Source: an uncultured Mycobacterium sp.
Lineage (GTDB): Bacteria > Actinomycetota > Actinomycetes > Mycobacteriales > Mycobacteriaceae
Direction of reading: 5' to 3'
Assembly (NCBI GenBank): GCA_900078375.1
Contig: FLQS01000001.1
Coordinates: 153,319 to 217,318 of the forward strand
DNA: 64,000 nt
The translations under genes were made by a program, and so were the position numbers. Positions 36,054-45,823 of this stretch are shown here, one piece after another (within the stretch, counting starts at the first letter, position 1; each line of letters opens with the position of its first letter). The notes beneath the pieces were generated by a model, which did not search any database, was not told where the DNA came from, and saw nothing but the letters and a program-made list of their open reading frames with translations.

Positions 36054-38183
36054 GTGACCGCGATCATCGAACAGAACCCCGACCTGGTCCTCGACCAGAG
36101 CGCCGATGACTACTGGAACCACTACCAGCTGACCTTTGCGCTCTACAGCGTCAGCGACCGCGCCATCCCGTCCGCGTTCGACGGACTCAAGCCCGGCCAA
36201 CGGCGGCTGCTGTACCAGATGTATGACTCGAGGCTGCTGCCTGGAAACAAGCCTCAGAAGTCCTCGAAGGTCTGCTCGGCCGTCACCGGCAACCTGCACC
36301 CGCACGGTGGCGCGTCGATGTACGGAGCCGCGGCGCTGATGGCCGCCGAGTTCCAGCGCGTGAAAGTTATTGACGGCCAGGGGGCTTTCCCCCGGATTCA
36401 GGGAGACATCCCGGCAGCCGACCGCTACACCGAGATGCGGCTGTCGGCACCAGGTGCGGCCCTGACCGCCGAACTGGCCGACCACGCCGTGCCGATGGTC
36501 TCGACGTTTGACGGCGAATGGATCGAGCCGACGGTACTGCCGGCCCAGTGGCCGGTGTTGCTCTGCAACGGAGCGGTCGGCATCGCCGAGGGCTGGGCCA
36601 CCAAAGTGCCGGCGCACAATCCGCGCGAGATCATGGCCGCCTGCCGGGCGCTGCTGAAAACCCCGAACATGACCGACGACCGGTTGGTCAAGCTCATTCC
36701 CGGCCCCGACTGGGGCTGCGGAGCCACCGTGGTCGGCGAGACAGGGCTGCGGGAATACATCACCACCGGACGTGGGCAGTTCACGGTGCGCGGCACGGTC
36801 TCCGTCGACGGCAAGAACGTGATCGTCACCGAGCTGCCGCCGGGTGTCGCGAGTAACACCGTGCAGGAACGAATCCGGGCCCTGGTCGAGTCGGGTGAGA
36901 TGTCCGGTGTGGCCGACATGTCGGACCTGACCGACCGCCGCAACGGGCTGCGCATCGTCGTCACCGCCAAACGCGGGCACAGTGCCGAGCAGATCCGCGA
37001 GCAACTGCTCGCCCTGACGCCGCTTGAGTCGACGTTCGCCGCCAGCCTGGTCGCACTCGACGAAGACCGGGTACCGCGCTGGTGGTCGGTGCGAGAACTG
37101 ATCGCTGCCTTCCTGCACCTGCGCGACTCAGTCGTGTTGCGCCGCAGCGAATATCGACTGGAAAAGGTGGCCGCGCGACGCCATCTGGTGGCCGGCCTGA
37201 TGACCATCCACCTGGATATCGATGCCGCCGTGGCGGTGATCCGCGGATCCGACACCGTCGATGACGCGCGCCAAGGCCTGCAGGAGCGATTCGGGATCGA
37301 CACCGAGCAAGCCGATTACGTTCTGGCGCTGCAGCTTCGGCGACTGACCAAGCTCGACGTCATCGAGCTGCAAGCTGAGGCCGAGAAGCTCGACGCCGAA
37401 TTCGCGGAACTCACCGAGCTGGTGGCCAACGCCGATGCGCGCCGGAAAGTGATCGACAACGAGCTGGTTGAGACTGCCAAGCTGTTCAAGGGCGCCGAGT
37501 TCGACCGTCGCACCGTGCTGGACTTCGAGGCCACCCCGACGGCGTCCAGCTCCGACGAAGACGGCTCCCGCGAGCGTAAGTCCAACGCCGCCTGGCGCCT
37601 CGACGACCGCGGGGTGTTCTCCGATAGCCACGGCGATCTGCTGACCTCAGGTCTGGGCTGGGCGGTATGGACCGATGGGCGAATCAAGTTCACCACCGGC
37701 AGCGGTCTGCCCTACAAAATCCGCGACATCCCCGTGGCGCCGGATATCACCGGGCTGCTCAGCTCTGGGGTGCTGGCGCCAGGATCGCACCTGGCACTGG
37801 TGACGCGACGCGGAAAGGTACTGCGGATCGATCCGGCCGCGGTGAACCCTCAGGGCGCGGCCGGGAACGGCGTGGCCGGAGTGAAGCTGGCCGCCGACGG
37901 CGATGAGGTGATCGCCGCGTTGCCGCTGACATGCGAGAACGGCGAGGCGATTCTGTCGATATCCGAAAAGGGCTGGAAGGTGACCGAAGTCGCCGACATC
38001 CCAGTCAAGGGCCGCGGAGGCGCCGGCGTCGGCTTTCATCCGTTTGTCAACGGCGAGACTGCGCTGCTGGCGGCGGCGGTTTCCCCCACCGGGTATATGC
38101 GCGGCAAGAAGGCAGTGCCGCCACAGAACCGCGCCAAGGCGTCGGTCAAAGGCTCCGGCAGCGACGTAACACCCGCGACGTAG
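36054..38183 (+). CDS. Atypical type II topoisomerase, cleavage (GyrA-like) subunit (TopoM-like)
   Basis: A 709-residue GyrA/ParC-like protein. The DNA-cleaving Tyr125 lies in AADRYTEMRL; LKPGQRRLLYQMYDSRLLP and NLHPHGGASMYGAAALMA form the winged-helix core. The C-terminal domain is short and lacks the gyrase box QRRGGKG; only VKGRGGAGVGF is somewhat similar, so wrapping of the gyrase type is doubtful. Coupled to the upstream B subunit. Not homologous in detail to housekeeping gyrA. Confidence 0.92.
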   Translation: MTAIIEQNPDLVLDQSADDYWNHYQLTFALYSVSDRAIPSAFDGLKPGQRRLLYQMYDSRLLPGNKPQKSSKVCSAVTGNLHPHGGASMYGAAALMAAEFQRVKVIDGQGAFPRIQGDIPAADRYTEMRLSAPGAALTAELADHAVPMVSTFDGEWIEPTVLPAQWPVLLCNGAVGIAEGWATKVPAHNPREIMAACRALLKTPNMTDDRLVKLIPGPDWGCGATVVGETGLREYITTGRGQFTVRGTVSVDGKNVIVTELPPGVASNTVQERIRALVESGEMSGVADMSDLTDRRNGLRIVVTAKRGHSAEQIREQLLALTPLESTFAASLVALDEDRVPRWWSVRELIAAFLHLRDSVVLRRSEYRLEKVAARRHLVAGLMTIHLDIDAAVAVIRGSDTVDDARQGLQERFGIDTEQADYVLALQLRRLTKLDVIELQAEAEKLDAEFAELTELVANADARRKVIDNELVETAKLFKGAEFDRRTVLDFEATPTASSSDEDGSRERKSNAAWRLDDRGVFSDSHGDLLTSGLGWAVWTDGRIKFTTGSGLPYKIRDIPVAPDITGLLSSGVLAPGSHLALVTRRGKVLRIDPAAVNPQGAAGNGVAGVKLAADGDEVIAALPLTCENGEAILSISEKGWKVTEVADIPVKGRGGAGVGFHPFVNGETALLAAAVSPTGYMRGKKAVPPQNRAKASVKGSGSDVTPAT

Positions 38184-38201
38184 CCGGCGGCCGGACGTGG
38201 C

Positions 38202-39009
38202 TCATGCCAGTTCCTTTCGTCGGGCACCCAGGGTATGCGCTTGGGATGCGAAGATATTCAGCCCGAGCACGCGGGACAGGTAGGCCGTGGCGCGCTGCCC
38301 ACGCACGCTGTTGCCCGCCGCGTCCAGGGGTGGCGAGAAGGTGCCAATGCCGGCCTTGCCGGGAGCGATCGCGACCAGGCCGCCGGCCACCCCGGATGTG
38401 CCGGGCAGGCCGATCTCGAAGAGCCATTCGCCGGAATGCTCGTAGGCGCCGTTGGCTGCGAGGATTGCCAGCGTGTCGCCGCCGCAGTTACTCGTAACGC
38501 GCACTGCCTGGTGTCGACGTCGACGACCGCTAGCGGATCCTGCTCGATGCGTCCGTAACTTTCCAGCAGTCGCGCAATGGCGCGGTTGCGTTGGTTGGTC
38601 TGTGATTCCGATTGGTACACCGTCTGATCGAGCTCCAGCGGCCGGCCGGCGAACTCCGATAATCCCGCCACGATGGTGTCCCACTGCTCATCTGGAGTGT
38701 TTCCCCGTACCAGTGCGGTCGTTGCGACGGCCCCGGCATTGACCATCGGATTCATTGGGTGGCCGTCGTTGCGTTCGATGGCGATCACCGAATTGAACGG
38801 CAGACCAGCGCATACACGAACGCCTTGGAAATCGACTGAATGGAGAACTCGACGCTGATGTCGCCCGCGGAGTGCACACCCCCATCTGTCTCGACGACAC
38901 AGACCGCGAACCACTCCGGATCCGCCTGCGCCAACACCGGAATGTAATCGGCGGCCGCCCCATCAGAGTCCGAGGCGTGCTGTGTGACGTTGCCGACCCG
39001 GACATCCAT
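38202..39009 (-). pseudogene. glsA: Glutaminase (GlsA family), frameshifted and deleted
   Basis: Three frames are needed to read it. The N-terminal part starts near 39009 (AAADYIPVLAQADPEWFAVC, EFSIQSISKAF, with the Ser-Ile-Ser-Lys core). The middle is in another frame (AGLPFNSVIAIERNDGHPMN, VNAGAVATTALV, VYQSESQTNQRNRAIARLLE). The end is in a third (GAYEHSGEWLFEIGLPG, GVAGGLVAIAPGKAGIG, PPLDAAGNSVRG). About 19 residues are missing at the first junction and about 55 at the second. The protein would hydrolyse glutamine to glutamate if intact; here it is dead. Confidence 0.88.
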
Positions 39010-39106
39010 CACCAAACCTTCTTCCCCGCGCAGAGCCGTCAACAAGCGAACATGACGACGCCTAGGCCGCCGGTCTCCCCTGCCATCGACCGATTCGATA
39101 CTTACT

Positions 39107-39403
39107 GTGGACGGCGTGGAGTGGGAATTCGAGGCCGAGGTGTTCCAGTGGCGTGGCCCTGCTCCGTACTTCTTCGTCGCCACACCCGCGTATGTCGACG
39201 ACTTCCTGCGCGCTAACCTCGGCGAGCTGACCTACGGCTGGGGTGTCATCCCTGCGCGGGTGCAATTTGGCCGCACCGAGGTGACGACATCACTGATCCC
39301 GAAGGACGGCGGGTATCTGGTACCACTGAAGCTGGCGATACGCCGTCCCGAAGGTATCGACGACGGCGATGCCGTGCGGGTTCGGCTGCACGTCGGCCAG
39401 TAA
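39107..39403 (+). CDS. DUF1905 protein
   Basis: A 98-residue protein with the DUF1905 pattern: FEAEVFQWRGPAPYFFVATP, then YGWGVIPARVQFGRTEVTTS and LIPKDGGYLVPLKLAIR, ending in DGDAVRVRLHV. It is a small beta-barrel of unknown function. GTG start. It lies in a decaying stretch but is itself intact. Confidence 0.88.
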   Translation: MDGVEWEFEAEVFQWRGPAPYFFVATPAYVDDFLRANLGELTYGWGVIPARVQFGRTEVTTSLIPKDGGYLVPLKLAIRRPEGIDDGDAVRVRLHVGQ

Positions 39404-39551
39404 CCAAGATCTGGCCCTGCAGGATGTGCCCGGCTGCGCGCGCCGACTCACGATCGCCCTCGGCCAACCGAAACTGGTTTGAAACTGACCAACCGGGCAA
39501 TTCTCCCGTGCACGGCAGTGCCACAACTGCCCCATACGGATCGGATTGATC

Positions 39552-39707
39552 ATGATTGTCCTTGGCATCGTCCTCCTCTTGATCGGCTACTTCACCGGCA
39601 TCTCGATCCTGTACACCATCGGCGGCATCCTTGTGTTAGTCGGCGTCGTCTTGTGGGTGTTGGGCGCAGTCGGGCGCCCGGTTGGCGGCCGAAAAGTCTG
39701 GTTCTAG
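39552..39707 (+). CDS. Small DUF6131-type membrane protein
   Basis: A 51-residue protein starting at an ATG at 39552. It has two short hydrophobic helices (MIVLGIVLLLIGYFTG and ILVLVGVVLWVLGAVG) and ends in GRPVGGRKVWF. This is the pattern of the mycobacterial DUF6131 family. Function unknown; probably a membrane microprotein. Confidence 0.75.
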   Translation: MIVLGIVLLLIGYFTGISILYTIGGILVLVGVVLWVLGAVGRPVGGRKVWF

Positions 39708-40205
39708 CGCGCTGTCTCAGCTACCGTCAGGCCTGGTCAAGGATGCGCGACGAATAGCCTTGTGAGTAGGCCATTTTGGTGCGAGCACCTGAACGAGCCA
39801 GATTCGCTGTTGGTCCGGCGGTAGTCAGCACCTCTCATCTGGTGCGACTGGTGGAAGGGACCATCGGCGGGCCAATCCGGTGGCTCCTGTCCCCGATCCG
39901 GTTCCACCGGCGCAACACGGGTCACCGCGGCATGGACCGCACCGGAATCCCCCCCGCAGGAGGCTCCGGCACACGAGGCGCCGCCTCCTGCGCCGCAATC
40001 CGCTCCTGAGCAGCGCACGGCACCTGCGCCAACGGGACCCAAGTGTTCAATTCCGGCGATGTGTTGATCTGGGGCCGGATACCTACTCCGGACTCGGAGC
40101 GGGGCGCCGCTGCGCAAAAGTTAAGTAGTGCTCTACCTGTCCTCTTGGTTCCGGCACGCGTGATCATCGTGGTGGCGGACAAGGCCGGACCACGGGGAGG
40201 TCACC
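39708..40205. other. Region with a possible broken Pro-rich protein
   Basis: No intact gene. In the plus strand, NPVAPVPDPVPPAQHGS is read in one frame near 39870-39930 and APESPPQEAPAHEAPPPAPQ to a terminal GPKCSIPAMC in another near 39950-40070. Together they look like the Pro/Ala-rich tail of an exported mycobacterial protein split by a frameshift. The last 80 bases hold the leader of the broken P450 gene. Confidence 0.4.
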
Positions 40206-41412
40206 ATGACAACGCTTTACTCAGGCATTACGCACGCGGCAAACGGCACACCGCCACCAGACGTGCGGTTGAGCGATATCGACCTGGGCTCACTCGAGTT
40301 CTGGGGTTGGGACGACGATCGCCGCGACGGGGCGTTCGCCACACTGCGCCGCGAAGCACCGATAGCCTTCTTCGAGGCCGCCACCGTACCGGGATTCGAG
40401 TCAGGCCCCGGGCACTGGGCGCTGACGTCGTATGACCATGTGCACCATGCGAGCCGGCATCCGGAAGTGTTCAGTTCTACCCCGACCAGCGTGTCGTTGA
40501 GCGAGATCGACCCGGCGATCGCGGAGTTCAGCGGATCGATGATCAATCTCGATGACCCGCGCCACCAACGGCTTCGATCAATCGTCAACCGTGCGTTCAC
40601 CCCGAAGATGGTGGCCCGCATCGAGGAAAGCGTGCGTACCAGGGCTCAGCAATTGGTGAGCGACCTGGTGGCCAACCACCCCGACGGGAAGGCGGACTTT
40701 GTCGAGTCCCTCTCGGGCCCGTTTCCCCTGCAGGTCATCTGCGACATGATGGGCATCCCAGAAGCGGACCAGCACAAGGTCTTTCACTGGACATCGGTCG
40801 CGCTAGGAGTCGGCGACGAGGAGGTGGCCGGCCACGACCAGGCGATTCAGGCGGTTCTTGACCTCGCCACCTACGGCGTCGAGCTGGCGGAGTCACGCCG
40901 GGCCAAGCCCGCCGACGATCTGACCTCGAATCTGGTTTGGGCAGAGGTCGACGGCGAGCAGTTGTCCTCTGCGGAGATCGCGCGAGACGTGGTGGGCCGA
41001 TTTCGGCGGCGTCGCGGCGACCGCGGTCGAGGAGATCGTGCGCTGGGCCACTCCGGTGATCTTCATGCGGCGCAATCTCAAGCAGGACTTCGAACTCGGT
41101 GGTGTGAAGATGAAGGCCGGCGACAAGGTTTCGATGTGGTACAACTCGGCCAATCGCGACGAAACCAAGTTCGCCGGCCCATGGTCGTTCGACGTCACCC
41201 GAAATCCCAACCCGCACTTTGGATACGGCGGTGGTGGAGCCCACTTCTGTCTTGGCGCCAATCTCGCTCGGCGAGAGATCCGCGTGCTGTTCGAGGAGTT
41301 GCACAACCGCATCCCCGATATCGTCGCTGTCGAGGAGCCCGCCATCCTCAGCTCGGCGTTCCTCCACGGCATCAAGCGACTACCGGTCGGTTGGACTCCC
41401 CCGGGTCACTGA
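40206..41412 (+). pseudogene. Cytochrome P450 with I-helix deleted and frame changed
   Basis: The first part (to about 41000) is a normal P450 N-terminus: INLDDPRHQRLRSIVNRAFT, DFVESLSGPFPLQVICDMMG, KPADDLTSNLVWAEVDGEQL. The I-helix with AGxxTT is missing: EIAR runs straight into FGGVAATAVEEIVRWATPVI, which is in another frame. After that the heme loop FGYGGGGAHFCLGANLARRE is intact, ending at 41412. About 110 bases were lost, not a multiple of three. The product cannot be a working P450. Confidence 0.88.
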
Positions 41413-41482
41413 GCTGCTCCAGTCGCTGGCTTGATTTGCAATGCTGAAAAAGCGATAGCCTGCGTCTGGGAGGTGGAGTCCG

Positions 41483-41917
41483 ATGACGCCGAAACAAAGC
41501 GCGCCCGTTCTGCTCTACGACGGTGTATGTGGCGTGTGCAATAGCGCTGTACGCACCATTCTTCGATACGACCCCGACGGAACCCTGCGGTTCGCTGCCC
41601 TGAACAGTGACTTCGCCCGCGAGATGGCTGCTCGTCACCCAGAACTAGTAGGTCTGGATTCGGCGGTCTACGTTCGCAATGCGGGACAACCCGGTGAGGC
41701 GGTGTTCATCCGCACTTCGGCTCTGCTGCAGGTCGCCGGATATCTCGGCGGTTGGTGGAAGCTGGCGTTCGCGGCCTATCTGGTCCCACCGCCTGTGCGT
41801 GATCGGCTCTATGACCGGTTTGCAGCCGTGCGCTATCGCATCGGAGGCCGACACGACACGTGCCCAATTCCGCCAGCCGAAGTGCGAATCCGATTCCTCG
41901 ACGACGCCTACGGCTGA
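41483..41917 (+). CDS. DCC-family (DUF393) thiol-disulfide protein
   Basis: A 144-residue protein of the DCC family, named for LYDGVCGVCN near the N-terminus (about residues 10-19). It has the expected LRFAALNSDFAREM and AVFIRTSALLQVAGYLGGWW motifs and a PxxxRDxxYD C-terminus. Putative thioredoxin-like oxidoreductase; function not proven. GGGAGG upstream of the ATG. Confidence 0.9.
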   Translation: MTPKQSAPVLLYDGVCGVCNSAVRTILRYDPDGTLRFAALNSDFAREMAARHPELVGLDSAVYVRNAGQPGEAVFIRTSALLQVAGYLGGWWKLAFAAYLVPPPVRDRLYDRFAAVRYRIGGRHDTCPIPPAEVRIRFLDDAYG

Positions 41918-41933
41918 CGAGTTAGGTACTGGT

Positions 41934-42335
41934 ATGACCACATTCGTCATCGATGCACCGGTGGCCATCGAGCTGGCCACCACGCGAGCAAGCATTCCAC
42001 CGGAACACAGCCTGGCGGCTCCGACGCTGCTGCGCTCGCAAGCACTGGCCCTCGTGTACGGATCGGTACACCGCGGCGAGATCGATGAACGGACCGGCAG
42101 GAAGATTCTCGACGATATCCGTGGGCTACGGATCCGCCTCCTCGGCGACCGATCACTGCATGACCACGCCTGGCGCATCGCCGCCAGACTGAACTGGCCA
42201 GACACGTACCGGGCCGAGTACATCGCGCTGACCCAGCTGCAGGCGGACGCGCTGGCCACCGCGGACAAGGATCTTGCCGCCGCGGCGCGCGGGTTCGTCG
42301 AAACCGTCTCCCCCACCGACATTTTGCGGCCATAA
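41934..42335 (+). CDS. PIN-domain (VapC-like) ribonuclease
   Basis: A 133-residue PIN-fold protein beginning MTTFVIDAPVAIEL with the first acidic ligand Asp7, and later TYRAEYIALTQLQADALATA with DKDLA near the C-terminus. VapC toxins cut tRNA or rRNA and are usually held by an antitoxin gene directly upstream. Here only 16 bases separate it from the DCC gene, and no antitoxin is seen on either side. It may be a solitary VapC or a housekeeping PIN nuclease. Confidence 0.82.
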   Translation: MTTFVIDAPVAIELATTRASIPPEHSLAAPTLLRSQALALVYGSVHRGEIDERTGRKILDDIRGLRIRLLGDRSLHDHAWRIAARLNWPDTYRAEYIALTQLQADALATADKDLAAAARGFVETVSPTDILRP

Positions 42336-42413
42336 AGTAACGGTCCGAACTCAGACCGGACACAGCCCGCGTGGGAACACCGTTAACAGCAGTCACATCG
42401 CTAACATCACGCG

Positions 42414-43214
42414 ATGCCCGATTGGACCTCGCCTGCCAGCCTGCGGCGATCGCGACCGGTCACCCGGCGTGACGCGCTGCGCTACGCCACAGCCTTGGCC
42501 GGTCTGGGTGCGGCGTCGTTGGGCCCCGGAACGCCGACGGCGGCGGCCGCGGCTCCCACACTGATCGATTTCGCCGCCAAACAGATCCCCGCACAGGATA
42601 TCCGCGCAGCCGGCCACTCCGGGGTGGTCAACTACGTCTCGACGTCGCGCCCCGGCTCCTCGTTCGGTGCCAAGCCGATCACCTTGCCCTACGCCCAGTC
42701 ACTGACCGCCGCGGGCTTGGTGATCGTCAGCAACTACCAATATGGCAAGCCGGGGGGAACGGCGCCGTCAGACTTCCTGCGCGGCTACGCCGGTGGCGTC
42801 GCCGACGCGCGCACTGCCTGGCAGCTGCACACCGCGGCAGGAGGTGGCCAGAGCGCGCCGGTTTTCTTCACCATCGATGAGGACATCAACCGCGACACGT
42901 GGAACCGTGTCGCGCTGCAGTGGTTTCGCGGCATCAACTCGGTGCTCGGAGTGCAGCGCACGGGGATCTACGGGGGCATCGATGCGTGTGAGTGGGCCGC
43001 GGCCGACGGCGTAATCGGGAGATCGAGCACGCCAGGTCGCTGGTGGGCCTGGCAAACCAAAGCCTGGTCCGGCAACCGGGTCCACCCCGGCGCCGTCCTC
43101 TACCAGCGCGTGGTCGCCACTGCATCGAATCCAGGCCCGCTGGTCGGCGGCCTCGAGGTCGATGTCAACGACGTCCTGGCCTCCGACGTCGGGCAGTGGA
43201 ATCTGCATCGCTGA
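42414..43214 (+). CDS. Tat-exported DUF1906 (Rv2525c-like) glycoside hydrolase-like protein
   Basis: A 266-residue exported protein with the Tat signal SRPVTRRDALRYATALAG and an Ala-rich cleavage region near residue 46. The mature part is a DUF1906 TIM-barrel (IDFAAKQIPAQDIRAAGHSG, VNYVSTSRPG, LVIVSNYQYGK, FFTIDEDINR, GLEVDVNDVLA), similar to Rv2525c of M. tuberculosis, which has been linked to cell-wall remodelling. It probably acts on cell-wall glycans. Confidence 0.9.
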   Translation: MPDWTSPASLRRSRPVTRRDALRYATALAGLGAASLGPGTPTAAAAAPTLIDFAAKQIPAQDIRAAGHSGVVNYVSTSRPGSSFGAKPITLPYAQSLTAAGLVIVSNYQYGKPGGTAPSDFLRGYAGGVADARTAWQLHTAAGGGQSAPVFFTIDEDINRDTWNRVALQWFRGINSVLGVQRTGIYGGIDACEWAAADGVIGRSSTPGRWWAWQTKAWSGNRVHPGAVLYQRVVATASNPGPLVGGLEVDVNDVLASDVGQWNLHR

Positions 43215-43217
43215 CGG

Positions 43218-43916
43218 CTAAGCCAGCAACGCCACCACCGCATCGGCCAACGTCGCGCGGGCGATCTCGAGATCCGAGGTGAAGCCGATCTGTCGTTCGT
43301 TGCTCAGGCCCCGGATCGCGGCGGGCAGCAGGCACCGGACGCGGTATAGCTTGTCCGGATCGAGGTCGAGCCCGTCCATCAGGTAGTCGAAGCCCTGAAT
43401 CCAGTCGAGTTCGCGAGCCGCGAATGCGGCCGCCGTTCGGGGATACTCGACGGCGATATCGGAACGGCGTGCCGGCAACGAGGTGCGTAGCGCCGTGAGC
43501 GCCCGCCCCTCGGTGGTGTCCAGATAGTTCCAGACTGAATCGATGACAGCGTCCACCCGTTCGCGCAACGTAAGGGTGCGCGTGGGCCAGGCATCCGGAT
43601 TGGAATTCCAACTGCGGGAATGGATCTCGGTAATCACCCCTACCCATAGGCCGTCGAGGTCGCCGAACTGATGTTGCACCGTTCCCCAGGTGACCTCCGC
43701 GTCTTTGGCGATGCGGTTCGCCGACACCGGCTCGCCTCCGCTATCGGCCAGGCAGCGGATCGCGACGTCGAGCAGACGCGCCCGGGTCTGGAGGCCGCGC
43801 TTGTTCAGCCGGGTGCCCGCCGCCGACTGGGTCGCTTCGGAGGGAACCATGGCTTCCCATTGTTCTCGGGCGCGATCGGCCTGCAAGGATTTGCGGGTAG
43901 GGGGCTTGGGGGGCAC
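43218..43916 (-). CDS. TetR-family transcriptional regulator
   Basis: A 232-residue regulator with a HTH at about residues 38-85 (QTRARLLDVAIRCLADSGGE, SANRIAKDAEVTWGTVQHQF) and a helical ligand domain. A 35-residue basic N-terminal extension follows the GTG start; a later start is possible. It lies 23 bases downstream of the LLM oxidoreductase gene on the same strand, so it probably regulates that gene. Confidence 0.88.
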   Translation of the reverse strand: MPPKPPTRKSLQADRAREQWEAMVPSEATQSAAGTRLNKRGLQTRARLLDVAIRCLADSGGEPVSANRIAKDAEVTWGTVQHQFGDLDGLWVGVITEIHSRSWNSNPDAWPTRTLTLRERVDAVIDSVWNYLDTTEGRALTALRTSLPARRSDIAVEYPRTAAAFAARELDWIQGFDYLMDGLDLDPDKLYRVRCLLPAAIRGLSNERQIGFTSDLEIARATLADAVVALLA

Positions 43917-43939
43917 GGCGGCCGAACTGCGAGATTCGG

Positions 43940-45070
43940 TCAGGCGAACCTCCCCGGATTCGCCGCGACGGCCCGGCGCAGCGAGGGCCGCGAGTCCCGG
44001 TAAGCCTGTACGACGGGTGCGAGTTCGTGTGGACTGGCGCCGTGCATGATGACCGAGTGCACACCTAAATCATATTGTCGAGCAATGGTTTTCGCGCAGT
44101 CCTGCGGTGATCCCTTCGCCACTGAATCCAACCAATCGGCGGGGATCATTTCGGCGATTCGACGCAGCGTATCGAACGACGCGCTGGCATCGATGGGTCC
44201 GGCGGTTGCCGCGTCGGTGAACAGTTCGGACTGCCTGATGCCGTCCCATGTCGACCGATCCCAGCCGTTGGCGGATACCAGCACGTCTGGATAGGCCTGC
44301 AAATACGTCGCCAGCCGCCCGACCCCACGACGCATCTGGTCTTCCGGCGACAACGCGTCGGGAACTGTAGCCAGGCATGCCCAGATCCGGACGCTGTCGG
44401 GATCCTTGCCCGCGCGGTCGGCTCCCCGGCGCACCGCCGCCACTGACGCCGTCGTTGCCTCGTCGGAGAAGAAGGTATGCAGCACAACGAAATCGCCGAT
44501 CTCGCCCGCGAGTTCCATGGTCTTCGGGCCAACAGCGACCAACCCGATGGGTGGCCCGTCGGTCAATCCGCTCACGTGGCGCAGTAGCGGCCACTTCCCT
44601 GCTGGGCCGTCATGGTCGATGATGGTTTCACCGCTCCAAAGCCGCCGCAGGATGGCGAAGAAGTCGCGTAGCCGGGCCTCGGTCACCACCGGAAGCCCGA
44701 TCGCCTGCCAATACGCGGCCATTCCGCGTCCGAACGCCATGGCGAACCGGCCCTCCGTCAGCGCGTGCATCGTTGATCCGACCGTCGCGGTGACGGTGGG
44801 ATGGCGGGTCTGATAGTTCGTCGACGGGGCGATGCCCAGGGTTGTGCTGCAGCCCGCGATCGCGCCGGACAGCACAGCCGCGTCCTTGACAGTGAAGCGT
44901 TCACCGATATGGCAAGAACCCAAACCGAGCTCCTCTGCCGTGCGAGCCTCGGGGAGGACCACCCGCACATCGGCAGGGTGCCTGGTCACGGCGTAATAAC
45001 CGAGCTCGTTGAGCTGGCCGCCGCTGCGGGTCGCGTTCGACGCTTCGGTGACCTGCGCAGCAGTGCTCAT
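43940..45070 (-). CDS. LLM-class (F420-type) flavin-dependent oxidoreductase
   Basis: A 376-residue luciferase-like TIM-barrel protein. Features include EARTAEELGLGSCHIGERFT, GIAPSTNYQTRHPTVTATVG, LTEGRFAMAFGRGMAAYW and the phosphate-loop DGPPIGLVAVGPKTMELAGE. In mycobacteria this class mostly uses F420 rather than FMN. AAAGG precedes the ATG at 45070. Substrate unknown; co-transcribed with the TetR gene. Confidence 0.9.
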   Translation of the reverse strand: MSTAAQVTEASNATRSGGQLNELGYYAVTRHPADVRVVLPEARTAEELGLGSCHIGERFTVKDAAVLSGAIAGCSTTLGIAPSTNYQTRHPTVTATVGSTMHALTEGRFAMAFGRGMAAYWQAIGLPVVTEARLRDFFAILRRLWSGETIIDHDGPAGKWPLLRHVSGLTDGPPIGLVAVGPKTMELAGEIGDFVVLHTFFSDEATTASVAAVRRGADRAGKDPDSVRIWACLATVPDALSPEDQMRRGVGRLATYLQAYPDVLVSANGWDRSTWDGIRQSELFTDAATAGPIDASASFDTLRRIAEMIPADWLDSVAKGSPQDCAKTIARQYDLGVHSVIMHGASPHELAPVVQAYRDSRPSLRRAVAANPGRFA

Positions 45071-45226
45071 TGATTGCCTTTCGTGCCGTGGACGCCTTGC
45101 ACTCTCACCCCCGCCACGGCAATTGTCAATGAACCTTCTCAATAACTTGCGGGTTCTGAAGCGCGCGTCGGTCGTGGCATCGCAGCTGCCGGCTCCACCC
45201 GGCCAGCGCGGGCGTAGGCAATCGCC

Positions 45227-45697
45227 TCACCCGCTAAAGCGCTCACCCAACTTGGTCAAGGTGGCCTCGATACCTTTCGCATTGCTCTTGGCGAAGCCCA
45301 TCCGCTCGTAATACTTCAGCGAGTCTTTGATCGGGCCGGTGTCGCGATAGTCGAATGTCTCCGTCACCCGCGTCAGAGTCGGTGCGAGAGAGGCGAACTC
45401 CCAACGCCAACGATGCCCGAACGGGTGGCGCCACTCGAAGAGTTCGTCGGGTTTGACGGCTGTGACGGTGCTGGTGATCCGGTAAGGCACCCCGAACATG
45501 TTCATCGCGGTAGTGAATTTCGTTCCGGCCACTACCTGGTCTGGGCACTTGATGTTGTCGCGGACAGTGTCTGAACCGTCCAACTCGTGGTGGCGGCGGG
45601 GGTCCGCGACCATGGCGAACAATTCGGCCACGGCAGCATGGACTTCTATCGAGCGACTGACTTGGTTTGGACCCGCGTCGACGGTGATGACCGGCAT
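45227..45697 (-). CDS. SRPBCC (polyketide cyclase-like) protein
   Basis: A 156-residue helix-grip protein: [20 protein letters not shown], then [40 protein letters not shown] and a C-terminal helix. It binds or transforms a hydrophobic ligand; details unknown. Divergent from the DUF35/thiolase operon. Confidence 0.88.
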   Translation of the reverse strand: MPVITVDAGPNQVSRSIEVHAAVAELFAMVADPRRHHELDGSDTVRDNIKCPDQVVAGTKFTTAMNMFGVPYRITSTVTAVKPDELFEWRHPFGHRWRWEFASLAPTLTRVTETFDYRDTGPIKDSLKYYERMGFAKSNAKGIEATLTKLGERFSG

Positions 45698-45823
45698 GGT
45701 CGAAAAGCATGCGCTTCTGCTTCAGCCCGGCGCAACTGGCAGTCGGATCCCGAACTCCACCCCGCTCTTTAGCCGCGGATAAGCACTCGCTAGCGTCACT
45801 GACACATACGAACGGAGGTTCAC

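Noticed and set aside
35814..37118. Minus-strand 434-residue ORF
   Set aside because: Antisense to the well-supported topoisomerase genes and without recognisable domain.
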